Source: Tetracentron sinense
Taxonomy: Eukaryota > Streptophyta > Magnoliopsida > Trochodendrales > Trochodendraceae
Reading direction: 5' to 3'
Assembly (NCBI GenBank): GCA_015143295.1
Contig: CM026567.1
Coordinates: 7,272,416-7,336,415, forward strand
DNA: 64,000 nucleotides
The notes beneath the pieces are model-generated. The model was not told the origin of the DNA. It ran no database searches and saw only the letters and a list, made by a program, of their open reading frames with translations. Below, piece by piece: positions 1 through 9,932 of the stretch. The stretch's first letter is position 1, and each line of letters starts with the position of its first letter. A program made the position numbers and the translations under genes.

Positions 1-250
1 ATATGCTTGGGAGAACAATATAAATTCAATGATGACATCTGTCCCAATTTGTAGTTTTTCGTAGAACACTAATTAAAATAAGCATTAAATTTTGGGGCTA
101 GTTAGTAGTGGGCAGCTAGGGTTAATGTGATGGGATACAGTACAATTGCTGGGATACAGTACAATTGCTTAAGAGGTTTCTACCTGGCTTGTGCTTAGGG
201 GATCACGGCCCTTTTTTTTTTCTTGTTGAAATTGAATTGACGTTATTTGT
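1..250. repeat. Diverged copy of the segment found downstream of both XTH copies
   Basis: This stretch aligns by eye with 33,163-33,390 and 43,994-44,215. The shared landmarks are a GCATATGCTTGGGAG-like start, GACATCTGTCCCAA, GCAGCTA-GGTTAATG and the terminal GACGTTATTTGTT. Here a 19-bp unit (GGGATACAGTACAATTGCT) is tandemly doubled at 132-169. Similarity stops near 245. In the other copies this segment follows the boundary MITE, so the window may begin just inside a third relic of the XTH-bearing duplication. Confidence 0.6.
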
Positions 251-370
251 TCCCCCAAAATAATAATGAAAACCTAAATGTCAGGGTGTTTTGAGGAAAT
301 ATACAAATAAAGGAAGGGTATTTTTTAAATCGGCTGTGAATGTTCGGGAAAATAGATGCACTGAACTAAT

Positions 371-512
371 CAAATCTTGTGTGTTCTTCCTTGTGCTCTC
401 TTAAGTTATTAAAGGCCAAGATCTCTTGTCGTCGTGTACAGATTTAACAGCACTGTAGACAATTGTACAAGAGACCCTAGGGAATGCCACAAGGAAAAAC
501 ACAGACAATTTG
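371..512. mobile_element. Foldback MITE, family A, copy 1
   Basis: The terminal inverted repeats read CAAATCTTGTGTGTTCTTCC on the left and, reverse-complemented, CAAATTGTCTGTGTTTTTCC on the right. The whole unit folds back. Related copies lie at 1,315-1,480 and 59,120-59,280. No coding capacity is seen. The short open frame on the minus strand here is a by-product of the repeat. Confidence 0.6.
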
Positions 513-927
513 GTTCCACTGAACACCCCCGGTTTGCTCCAATGTAGGGTGTGGCCTATTTTATGTGGGAGGTCTTGGGATCCATTTCTAATGAGTGATG
601 TCATGTAAGAGTCCAATCCCCGTGACTAACCACTACTAATTACTAAAGTAAGTAAAAGATAAAGCTACCAAAAAAAATATTTTTCATAGAAAGTTAATTT
701 TTGTATTTGGTATGCTACAAAATAATTTTTTTTACGACATAATTCTCTAATTTTACTTTATGTTTGCAATCTGTTTGGTTGCAAAGAAAGTATGAGTGGA
801 AAAGAGATTAAAAGAAAAGAAAATTTAGTTTTCATCGTCTGGTTACGAAAAAGGTGTATTGGAATCTTTAATAAAATGTAGATTTTAGAGATAAATAAAA
901 GAAAAGAAAAGGATGGAAAGAAAAAAG

Positions 928-1006
928 TATCAAGAATTTTATTTCAACACCCCCACACTCTTCATCTATCAAGAATTTTATTTCAACACCCCCCACACTC
1001 TTCATC
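928..1006. repeat. Tandem duplication of a 39-40 bp unit
   Basis: Two adjacent copies of a unit beginning TATCAAGAATTTTATTTC and ending near CACTCTTCATC occupy 928-966 and 967-1,006. They differ by one C in a C-run. Nothing else in the AT-rich stretch 520-1,310 was recognised. Confidence 0.85.
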
Positions 1007-1314
1007 TATTCTTCTTCCTCATCCCTCCGATCTTGTGCTGATTTTTGGTGATTTCGGCTACTTAGATTCATGTACCTCTCCCTCCCTCTCCCTCGATGGT
1101 TCCTTGTTCCATTAATGGTAGTTCTTTCAACCGTCTCATCATTCCAAGAGTTGTGTGGACTACATAGATAGACTAGAGAGAGAGAGGTATGTCAAGTTTC
1201 GGTGGAGTGTAGTTGGATTTTGAGATGTCGATGAGGAATTTAGGGGGAAAAGCAAAATAATTGAGGATTGGAGAGAATGCTGAGAATGACTGAGAGGGTG
1301 CTCAAGAGGGAAGT

Positions 1315-1480
1315 AAATCGTCTGTGTTCTTCCCTGGGTTCTTTCCTATGGCCATGAGTATTAGAAGGCCATGATCAATTCCTCTGTACGATTTAACAGT
1401 TGTAACCACCTAATGAAGAGATCATGGACTTCAAAAACTCTGGTCATAGGGAAGAACTTAGGGAAGAACACAGACAATAT
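1315..1480. mobile_element. Foldback MITE, family A, copy 2
   Basis: The left arm has GTCTGTGTTCTTCCCT followed by CTATGGCCATGAGTA. The right arm carries the inverse, CATAGGGAAGAAC then AGGGAAGAACACAGAC. The loop side contains GATTTAACAGTTGTAA, shared with the copy at 59,120. Confidence 0.65.
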
Positions 1481-1869
1481 GGTTCCGCTCGAGAACGTAC
1501 TTGAGTCAACTTTGAAAGGGCATTGAGGCGAGCATGACCTTCGAGGCTTTTATACCTGACAACAACATTATTTTACCGAAAAGGTAAAATTATTTCCTTT
1601 TTTAAAATAATAATGTGGAACTACGTGAATTAATTTGTTGAAACACATCAGTGAGTCTAGTATAGGCAACTTCACTATGATGATCTTAATTGTCCAATGC
1701 ATAGACTTATCCTTATTTTAGGAGGTCGCGAAAGATTATTTGTTCCTGAAGTGTCCATGCTCTAGAAGCATTTGGTTCGGCTCGAATCTCAGTCTTATCC
1801 TCCCTCCTATGGTTGAGATCTCTTTTCTTTATTGGCAGATTGTGTGGACAGAGAGTCTGTTAGCCTATA

Positions 1870-3240
1870 AGTTTCCACCATAGGTTTCCTTAGTGCTTTT
1901 GATGATAACACAGTAAGGTAATGATCTATGGGTTACTAATGTCTCACTTGAGTTTGTGTGAAAATCAGTCTACCAAGAGCATTAACAAACTATACAAGGC
2001 AAAAGCATGAAAAAGATATCATCCAAAAAGAGGATTCATCACAAAGTCAAAGCAAGTCATTGGATCAAGTTAAAGATATTAAAGATCATATCAAGTCAAG
2101 TCATGAAGATGAAGACTATCTAAAAAAAAGGTTGATTATAAAGATAAAATCAAGAAGTCAATTCAAGATCATCAACTATAAAGAAGAATGAAGACTCTCT
2201 TAGAAAGTTTAATGTTTTATATTTTAATTTGAGAGTATTTATGACTTTTGTAAAAAGTCCTCAAAGTTTGGTTGTTTGATTGCTCAGTACTTAGATTGAT
2301 CATAGAACCATTAGAACATATTTTCATATCTTTCTAAGGCTCTAGGACATTATATGGAATGATTAAAATCATGATAAAGTTAAGGTAGTTGACCAAAGAT
2401 TTCATTCCCATCATATAAGTTGTATAAAGAGGAGTTTCTGATGAAAATTAAAAATCTAGTCGACAGGATTCCCAATCCAGTTGACCAGATCATTGCCCTG
2501 TATTCGGATTGGCCACTGTCTTCATCCAGTCGACTGGATCCTTTGGGAAAGGCATTAAATGTCTTTATTGGCTAGTTTTCAATAGCCAAATTTGAATTCA
2601 ATGTAACTCCAACGGCCATAAAACTTCTTGGGCTATAAAATGGGATGATTAATGAACTAAATAAGAACTCATATCATTCTAGATTATCCAATCAATCACT
2701 CACAAGCTTAAATTTCCAAATCTATTGAGTAAATCATAGAAATCCCAAAAGCTCAATCTTGAACTATTCAACTCCAATCTTTGGGAAATTTTTAGAGAGC
2801 TTTAAAGAGATAATCCAGCTCATGTAAGGAGCAAATTTATGATTGTAAAACACTTCTACCAAGTGTATTGAAATCAAGAGGTCTGTAGGACTCTTGTCCT
2901 TGAAGTGAGGACTTTCATTATAAGGTTGAATCTTCACCCGGGAGAAAATCGTGGAAGTCAAGAGAGGAGATTCTCTATGTAAGGTTTGATCTTCATCCGT
3001 AAGAAGATCATACGATTAGTAAATCGTGGTGATTCCTCAAGTGGGTATAGCTTGAGGCGGGGACGTAGGCGGGATTGCCGAATCTCGAAAATAACATCTT
3101 ATATTTATTTTTCTCAAACTCTTCTCATTGGATATGTCCTATCCTTGACCAACTCAAAGTTTGGCATTATCAATCGTTCGTGGAATCACTTGTCTTGTGG
3201 TTTGGTTTACTTTTAATTGCTTGTATTTAGAAAATCTCGA
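1870..3240 (+). mobile_element. SIRE/Maximus-like Copia LTR fragment, copy 1
   Basis: The stretch contains TTTTGATGATAACA near its start, GGCTATAAAATGGGATGA (TATA box 2,634-2,640), paired phrases ending CTTCATCCGTAAGAAGA, and the block GAGGCGGGGACGTAGGCGGG at 3,052-3,071. The same order recurs at 26,900-27,800. In plant genomes this arrangement is typical of LTRs of SIRE-type Copia elements. Palindromic CAGTCGACTGG-like motifs lie just upstream of the TATA box (2,458-2,540). No primer-binding site or coding region is attached, and the boundaries are approximate. Confidence 0.5.
2634..2640 (+). promoter_or_regulatory. TATA box of SIRE-like LTR copy 1
   Basis: TATAAAA sits in the context GGCTATAAAATGG. 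The same context occurs at 27,140-27,146 in the second LTR copy, which supports a real LTR core promoter. Confidence 0.5.
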
Positions 3241-4028
3241 TCATGCAATAGATGCTTGTGCATAAGGGATTTTGTGAACATCATGCTATCATAGGAAAAT
3301 TCAAAATAATCACATGCTGAAATTGAAAGCGTAGTTGCATTCATGAATATACCTTTGAACATGCATTCATATTCATGAGTCATCATTAATATAGCATACA
3401 TTGCATAGTCATGGGTACTTAGCCTATTATATCCATAACATGTTCTATAGTCAATACATTTTAGGGAAACATGATCAATTTAGAAAATAGAAGCTACTCA
3501 TAACCAAATCTCAACATTCATGATTAAAAATCTAGGTTTAGGGTCTAGGTTATCACAAAATCAACTAGTAAGGTGTAATTACTTCAGGTTGCAAAGAACT
3601 CGCCCTCGAGTTCCAATGGTGTAGCTTCAATTGAGGCTTGATCTTGGGGCTTCGACTTGCCCAAAACTCCCACTTTAATTTCTTAAGTCGTAACGTAATA
3701 AATATGTCATTTCTCAATGGTATTATCAGATGGAACCAATGATTCCATGACACCTTGCTTGCTTTTTTTTTACTTGATTTTTTAGAACACCTACCCAAAT
3801 TGTTCTAATCTTTTCTGAAGAGATTATCATATACTAAACTTGTCATCTTTGAAGAAACCTCTAACCACTTCCATAGGAATGCATCTTCATAGGTTGGTGA
3901 AGAAATCAGCATATATTTTTCCTCATAGTTTTCTTCTTCAAAAATCAGATTTTCAACGAAATCATCGTCATCTAGATACTCATCGAAAATTGGTGATGAA
4001 TTGAAACTAGCTAATTGATGAAATTGAC

Positions 4029-4379
4029 TTATCTTGAAAGTACTCTCATTATGAAGTTCTCCATCAATTCATCTTCATTCTCCACAAACAATTTATCATC
4101 AAACTTTGGTAGTTCGAATACGAACTCGGGTAACATTTCTTCTTCACTATAGTCACTCTCATCAAATAGAGATTGATGTGGAGAGGGGGGTGCTAGGTAG
4201 AATAGGTTTGGCATCTCTTCTTCACTATAGTCACTCTCAACAAATGGAGATTGACATGGAGAAGGGGCTGCTAGTGGTGCCTGAACGATGAGCTGCGGAC
4301 TCAAGTTGTCAATGATGTCGGTCAGGCTGCAATTAACGTGGGTCAAGTTACGATTAACTTCGTCGAGTGATTGCAACAT
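4029..4379 (-). CDS. Acidic leader/gag-like ORF of the truncated LTR element
   Basis: This 116-residue open frame starts about 100 nt inside the primer-binding site of the minus-strand element. It is rich in acidic residues and contains an internal duplication: ESDYSEEEM appears twice, about 28 residues apart, each time preceded by a Pro-Ser-Pro and Gln-Ser segment. The duplication is also visible in the DNA at about 4,135-4,180 and 4,212-4,260. I do not recognise a Gag domain, zinc knuckle or catalytic motif. Its position suggests the start of a gag or an extra leader ORF, but function is unknown. It could also be a chance frame kept open by the duplication. Confidence 0.3.
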   Translation of the reverse strand: MLQSLDEVNRNLTHVNCSLTDIIDNLSPQLIVQAPLAAPSPCQSPFVESDYSEEEMPNLFYLAPPSPHQSLFDESDYSEEEMLPEFVFELPKFDDKLFVENEDELMENFIMRVLSR

Positions 4380-4482
4380 GCCCTGTTAGAGAGCTTCAAG
4401 ATCTCTCATTCTAACAATATCATTATCCTCTCTATCAACTCCAACATATGAAACTCGGCTTCTTATCAGAGGCATGGCCGAA

Positions 4483-4499
4483 CCAAAGCTCTGATACCA
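4483..4499 (-). other. Primer-binding site (initiator tRNA-Met) of the minus-strand LTR element
   Basis: On the minus strand the sequence reads TGGTATCAGAGCTTTGG, complementary to the 3' end of initiator tRNA-Met. It lies 2 nt from the LTR end at 4,502. Confidence 0.7.
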
Positions 4500-5423
4500 A
4501 TTGATGCGAGACTAATTTAGAGAGAAAATGCAGATTTTTATACTAGAAGAGAAGAGATGAAGAAACAAATCCAAATACGGAACTAGGGGTGAAACCGAAG
4601 GAAATCCTTCATTTCTATTCAAATAACATTTTGAAAATCAACAAATCATAATAATCCATTTCTCCCATGTCCCCTCTTATATAGCCTTACAATTCTTTGA
4701 GTTTCCAAAGAAACATTGGAAACATACTTTGACACACTAATATCTTGGGTTTGACACATTGGAAACTTACAATCATAAAAAAGTCTTGAAAATTAACTTG
4801 GCACAAAAAACTAGATAGTTAAAAGAAGAAGATAAAGAGACATTTCATTTAAAAGTATCCAGCCTATATGTTGTTATTATGGGTGAAATTTTAGCCCATG
4901 TGAGACTTGTATTTTGGCTTAAAAAATAAGTCCATTTAGTTGTTTAAAAGTCCAACTTGCGTTTGAGCCCAATCCTTGTCTTACATCACTATCCTTGTGA
5001 ACAAAAAAAGTATTTTTAATGTTAGAAAGCATTAAAAATAATAGATGAAATGAAAAAGATAGAGTCACTAATAAATCACAATTACTACTTAATTAAGCAT
5101 ACCGCATCCGCCCTATACTGGGCGAAACTCCTTGTCCCTACCGTATGGGAGATACGGAGCTGCACTCTATTCTCCCTGTTACATTGACTCATAGCCTAAA
5201 ATGAGATAGGGACAGCAAATGGTTGTTTGAGGTTTGTAGGTGTTTGTCAAAGAGATTTTAAAAAGTGATCTCAAAGTCATACCTCCGCCTCTTTGGTCCT
5301 TCGATGAGCCACCATGGTTCTCCACTGCTTTGGAATGGCCCAATGATCTACCCTGGCTATCTGGTCGTCCAGTGCGAGTAGTGGATTGTGAAATTTTTTC
5401 CATTGGCTATTCTTCCAAGCCTT

Positions 5424-5744
5424 TGTTATGTGTCATATGATATATACTTAAATTACGCCCTTCCCATCAGTTTGGGCTTTTGGGATTAATGGTTGTGTTG
5501 GGTACACATCAATGGTATTAGAGCCAGACACCACGTCTCGGGTTCAAGTGATAGAAAGGGCTACCTAGGGAGGGCTATAGAAAAAAAAAGGCAGGAGAAG
5601 TGCCCCACCCCAGAGTGAAAGCCGTCGTGGATGGCGGCTGTAGAAGCATGGTGGTCTGTTATGTGCCATATGATATATACTTAAATTACACCCTTCCAAT
5701 TAGTCCAAGCTTTTGGGATTAGTGGTTGCGTTAGGTACACATCA
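5424..5744 (+). mobile_element. Complete TRIM/SMART miniature LTR retrotransposon (321 bp)
   Basis: Two 88-bp LTRs lie at 5,424-5,511 and 5,657-5,744. Each begins TGTTATGTG and ends GGTACACATCA, and they differ at about ten positions. A primer-binding site TGGTATTAGAGCC follows at 5,513, one nucleotide after the left LTR. The internal region is only 145 bp and non-coding. The element is flanked by the direct repeat GCCTT at 5,419-5,423 and 5,745-5,749, a 5-bp target-site duplication. This is the architecture of terminal-repeat retrotransposons in miniature, which depend on enzymes from other elements. Confidence 0.85.
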
Positions 5745-6308
5745 GCCTTCCAAAGATCATCGCATTTCTTGTCTACCTAGTCTCGCATCTTCGCTCTCGA
5801 GGGGGGGTCGAATACCGTTTACATCACAATGGTTAGAGTTCCAAGGCATATCATTCATGGTTCTGTATATTGAATGAAAATATAAAATGGGTAAACTTTT
5901 ATCTTACCAGTATTCTATCCAACAATCCTGTTTCACCGAGTCAGAAACTAGCCAGCAGTTCGGGTAACTGATGGGGACAATATCCCTATCCTTTGCCAAA
6001 ATCCCTATAAATCGCGCTAATTTTCCCGTGTGAGGGCCAGTAGGCTATCCCACCGGGTTAACCTCCACTAAGGGGCGAGGTTGGCCCTGTGGCGGTGGTG
6101 GATGGGCCCTGTTTGTTTCCCTTGTCCCTCTGTACGGTGAAGGGACTAAACATAGTAAACAAAATCTGATCAGATTTACACAAGTTAAATGCACAAGTTA
6201 CTTAAATCAACAAACAAAATCATAATATTACAAGATTGGCAGCCCAACCTCATGCTGGGCTAGCCCACCCTACTATTGGGATGGTCCAACCTCGTGCTGG
6301 GATGGCAG
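5745..6308. other. Non-coding interval left of the Tekay element
   Basis: No gene is seen. The interval holds imperfect repeats of CCCAACCTCATGCTGGGCTAG and CCAACCTCGTGCTGGGATGG at about 6,240-6,307 and a G-rich run near 5,800. It ends in GGCAG (6,304-6,308), the left target-site duplication of the element that follows. Confidence 0.5.
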
Positions 6309-6545
6309 TGTAGAACCCCGAATCTTCATTTCACTAAGTAGTGAATGGTGTGTGAATAGTGCTCAAAGTGGAGTCTTGTACACTAATGGGTTTTATGCTA
6401 ATGAAAATGTTTAGATATATGGTGTGCATGTGTTGATAGGTATATATAGCATAAGGAACTGTGTTTTGAGTGTACAAGGTGTTAGAGTTGGAATGGAGAA
6501 GGTCCAAGTAGTGGAGAAAGGGTTTTACAGCAAAAGCAGGGGAGC

Positions 6546-6750
6546 ACCGATCGCTCTCTCCAAAACCGATCACTCGCTCTAGACACTGATCGCTCAATCA
6601 ACTAGCGATCGCTCGGTATCTATCGACTGGTCAGAGATTTTGTATGGGGAAAAATTCCGGAGAGGGTGTTTTCAACCGATCACTTGGTCAAAACACCGAT
6701 CGCTCGGTATGCCACCAATCGCTCGGTCCAAACCACCAATCGGTTATACG
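6546..6750. promoter_or_regulatory. Array of ACCGATCGCTCGGT-like palindromic motifs in U3
   Basis: About eight variants of ACCGATCGCTCGGT (inverted halves ACCGA and TCGGT) recur at intervals of about 20-50 bp just upstream of the LTR TATA box. The 3' LTR has the same array at 13,578-13,760 with several substitutions. The position suggests transcription-factor sites or another U3 function. No factor can be named. Confidence 0.5.
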
Positions 6751-6800
6751 TAGTTTTGCTTCATTAAGGGTGTTTAAGTCTTTAAGCCACCACCCTTGCC

Positions 6801-6809
6801 TATAAAAGG
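6801..6809 (+). promoter_or_regulatory. LTR TATA box, Tekay element 1
   Basis: TATAAAAGG lies in the context TTGCCTATAAAAGGCCCCAG. The identical context is found in the 3' LTR at 13,817-13,825. Confidence 0.65.
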
Positions 6810-8173
6810 CCCCAGCATGTGCCTTAGGGTTTCAGATACCCTTAGGGCATATTTTTGAGAGAGTTTGAGAGGAGAAGAAGGAGAAAGGCTAAGGTGTTGC
6901 TCAAGCTTGAATAGAAGATCAAAATCTTCCCTTCTTTGGTGTTCTTCAACTAAGAACTCGAGATTCTTACTTGTTCCAAGCCTTTGGAATCGAATTCATT
7001 GATTTCACCAAGGTAGATACATTCTACTACCAAACTTGTGATAATACTAGTTCACCATATGATGTTCTTCTCATTCTATGCTAAAATCTTAGGTTGATAT
7101 GGTATGTGATGTTGCTTTTATACTTGGATGTAAACTACCATTATTAAGCACTCTATGTGTTTGGTTTAATACCTCTAAGGACTTTTATGTTGAGTATGCT
7201 ATTATTCTCATGTGCTTCGCTTGTTCGCATGAATCGAGGTTTTTCATGGATTTCTCAAAGTTATAAAAATGGTTTTTAAGTAAGTGACTCACATGATGAT
7301 TTTAAGAAACTCCATGATACTGTCTAAGATCGGTTCACAAGTTCAAAGGATCATACTAAACTTACAAGGAACTCTATGATAAAGTCTAAGATCGATGTAC
7401 AAGCTCCATGGATCATAAATGTAAATGTTCTAAGATCTCTATGGTTTTGCTCTATGGTTTTGCTCTACGGTATTGCTCTAAGGTTCTATGGATCATTAAT
7501 GACTCTAAGGACTCTAAGGAACTCTATGAACTTAACACGATTCAAAATTTTCACAAGGCTATGATTATCACAAGACTTACACGGTTTTGGTTTTTGGATC
7601 TCATCACATGTGCTATCTCATGGTTTCTACGCTTCGATATGTTTTAAGGATTTTAGTCTCCATGTCTCGCATGCTTCCATGATATTATTGCTTTGTTGTT
7701 AATAGTATGTATACGCTAAGCATTCCACGCTTAACCGATATTTGTTATCATCGGCAGGTGCACGGGTTCCTTTCGAATTGTGTGGTTCGTAGCCTTGGGT
7801 AGAGGAAGAATACTACGACCCGGAGCCTTCTATATGACCCGGAGCCTTCTATGAACCACTACCAGGATGATGGATCGCTAGATAGGCGGCCCGACTTTGA
7901 CTTCTGCTGAAAATGTTAGGAAGAGAAGATATTTTGTGTATGTTGAGAGTGGGACTTGTCCACTCCATATTTTGGATATATATATATTTTGTTGGTTCAA
8001 ACTTGAACCGAACAATAGGAGTATTTGATTATAAATTGTTTCCGCTATATATAACTTATGTACTCTAACAGGTTGATATGGGTGCCTTATGTGTCATACG
8101 GGAGGGTATGATACGGCGGTCATGAGCTAAAGTATCCCTAACTCCTAAGGGGTATTTTGGGTCGCGACAGACT

Positions 8174-8191
8174 TGGTATCAGAGCTCTAGG
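8174..8191 (+). other. Primer-binding site, Tekay element 1
   Basis: TGGTATCAGAGCTCTAGG lies 4 nt after the 5' LTR and matches the initiator tRNA-Met primer used by chromoviruses. Confidence 0.85.
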
Positions 8192-8562
8192 GATTAGTTT
8201 CCCTTGGGCTAAGCAGAAGTGAGTTCTCTGAGTTGAACTTAAAACTCAGACAGAATTGTTGTATTAAGTTTGCTATCACAACATAACTGGTATCAAGCAA
8301 ATCTTTAGGTCAGTCTAGGATCCCAGTTTAGATGTCAGGTTTAGACTATGTCCTTAGTCTTATTCCAAAGGGGTTGATGCGTAACAAAAGGATCTTAGCT
8401 ACGCTAGAAAAATCTAAGTTATATTTGTGTGATTATGCGTATACCTCTATGTATACTATATGCTGGTATTAACTTTTCATGTTCATTAAATTGCTATATG
8501 TTGTGTGAAGATTGGTATCCAAGTTAGACTCATTTTTGCCATTGATCTCAGGATTTTACATC

Positions 8563-9788
8563 ATAAGACACAACAATCGGGGTCGTGGTTACCATACTCA
8601 TTGATCCGAGGGTGAGGTTCCGAGAGAGGAGGAGCCGCTTTACTTCACAAATGTTATGGATTCTATATCAGAGACATTGGCTTTATTGGCAGCCAGACCT
8701 GCTGTGGTTATTCCTACCCCACCGACTACTCCTGTGCCTCCGTCAGTGCATCACACCACGAGACTTGAGGCTTTCCGGAGACTACAGCCTCCTACATTCT
8801 ATAGGACTTTGGACTCGATGGTAGTAGAGGCATAGATTATGCAATTGGAGAAGACCTTTCAGGCTCTCCGCTGTACTGAGGAGCAGCGGGTTGAGTGGGC
8901 TCCCTTTATGAAGGAAGGTGAAGCCGAGTATTGGTGGAGAGCTGCTCAAAGCAGATAGATGTTGTGAAGGCAGGGGAACCCTAGACATGGGGGGAGTTCC
9001 TGGACACCTTATACGAGCAGTATTTTCTCAGATTTATTCGAGAACAAAAGGTAAGGGAATTCATGCTCTTAGAGCAGGGAGCGATGAACGTAGCCGAGTA
9101 TGAGGCTAAGTTCACCGAGTTGTCAAGATTTTCTCAACATCTAATCGCGACTGAAGATCTGTGGGTCAGAATATTTGAGATAGGGTTGAAGGTGTTCATC
9201 CGTGATAGGGTGTCCATCCTCCAAGTAGAGTCCTGGAGGGAGATAGTGGGAAAGGCGAAGATTGTCGAGAAAAAATAGAGGAGTTTATCAGGAGGAGGGA
9301 TAGTGACTTCGGGAGGAGCATGTCCCGAGGTCAGTTTAGTGGTTCGGCACAACCCGAGAAGAGAACCAGGACTACTCCATATCAGTTCTCTCAGCCAATG
9401 TCAGCTCAGAGGCCTCCTTTTGTGCCTTCAGCACCGCGCCCTACAACGCACAGGCTACAAGGATTACGCCTCCGGCTTCCTCTGCATCGCAGGCATTCGA
9501 GGACTGCGTCGTATGTGGTCGTCGACACAAGACTGGGGATTGCCGAAGACTATCAGGTGGATGCTTCCACTGTGGTGAGGTTGGTCACGTGATACGAGAT
9601 TGCCCACACAGGTAGTCACAGACTGGCCACAGGGAGCCCAACCTCCAGGTAGGCAAACATCGCTTCAGGGGTCTTCATCTCAGGCCTCCAGATCCTTGCC
9701 GTCCACCCAGCAGCCTCATTAGGCAAGTCAGGGCAGGGTATTTGCCATGACCGACCGAGCGCACAAGCATTCGATGATGTTGTGCAAG
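8563..9788 (+). pseudogene. gag remnant of Tekay element 1
   Basis: The region aligns by translation with the intact gag at 17,787-19,035 of the nested element. At the homologous start the codon is ATA (8,563-8,565) instead of ATG. Frame breaks and in-frame stops occur through 8,600-9,300. A nucleocapsid zinc knuckle survives near the end, with C-x2-C-x4-H-x4-C at 9,562-9,603. Gag would package the element's RNA in cytoplasmic particles. This copy cannot encode full Gag. It ends at a splice donor shared with the nested element. Confidence 0.8.
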
Positions 9789-9932
9789 GTACGCGCGAGT
9801 TTAAGTTGTTAAAGTTTCAGTGTTGCCATGATGTATTGTATGTATATATACTATGTAATGTTTTGCTATGCATGTATCAACATGTATTAGGTATGTAGTT
9901 TATTTTATAACTTGGGTAGTTATAATTCTCAG
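9789..9932 (+). other. Spliceosomal-type intron between gag and pol, element 1 (144 bp)
   Basis: The donor CAAG|GTACGCG and acceptor TTCTCAG|GTGCATT rejoin the reading frame at a glycine codon, leading into the protease. The same position is interrupted in element 2 (19,036-19,181). The intron body has diverged strongly while the splice sites are kept. Read through unspliced, the gag frame adds about 36 mostly hydrophobic residues and stops at 9,896-9,898. Confidence 0.7.

Larger units (their letters stand above)
3565..4988 (-). mobile_element. Truncated LTR retrotransposon, minus strand
   Basis: On the minus strand an LTR (4,502-4,988, with TG and CA ends in plus orientation) is followed after 2 nt by a primer-binding site matching initiator tRNA-Met (4,483-4,499, TGGTATCAGAGCTTTGG). 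An open frame then runs at 4,379-4,029. A second minus-strand frame at 3,798-3,565 resembles the tail of a polyprotein. No partner LTR was found to the left, and there is not enough length for pol. It is a deletion derivative or fragment. Confidence 0.6.
6309..8169 (+). repeat. 5' LTR of Tekay element 1
   Basis: The 1,861-bp LTR has a U3 with a palindromic motif array (6,546-6,750), a TATA box at 6,801-6,809, a polypyrimidine-flanked R/U5, and a conserved stem motif at about 7,716-7,760. It ends in CGCGACA four bases before the primer-binding site. Confidence 0.9.

Noticed and set aside
8174-8191. tRNA-like matches (TGGTATCAGAGC) considered as tRNA genes here and at 17,431, 5,513, 4,483 and 42,633.
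   Set aside because: They are complementary to the 3' end of initiator tRNA-Met, sit next to LTR ends and lack any cloverleaf. They are primer-binding sites.
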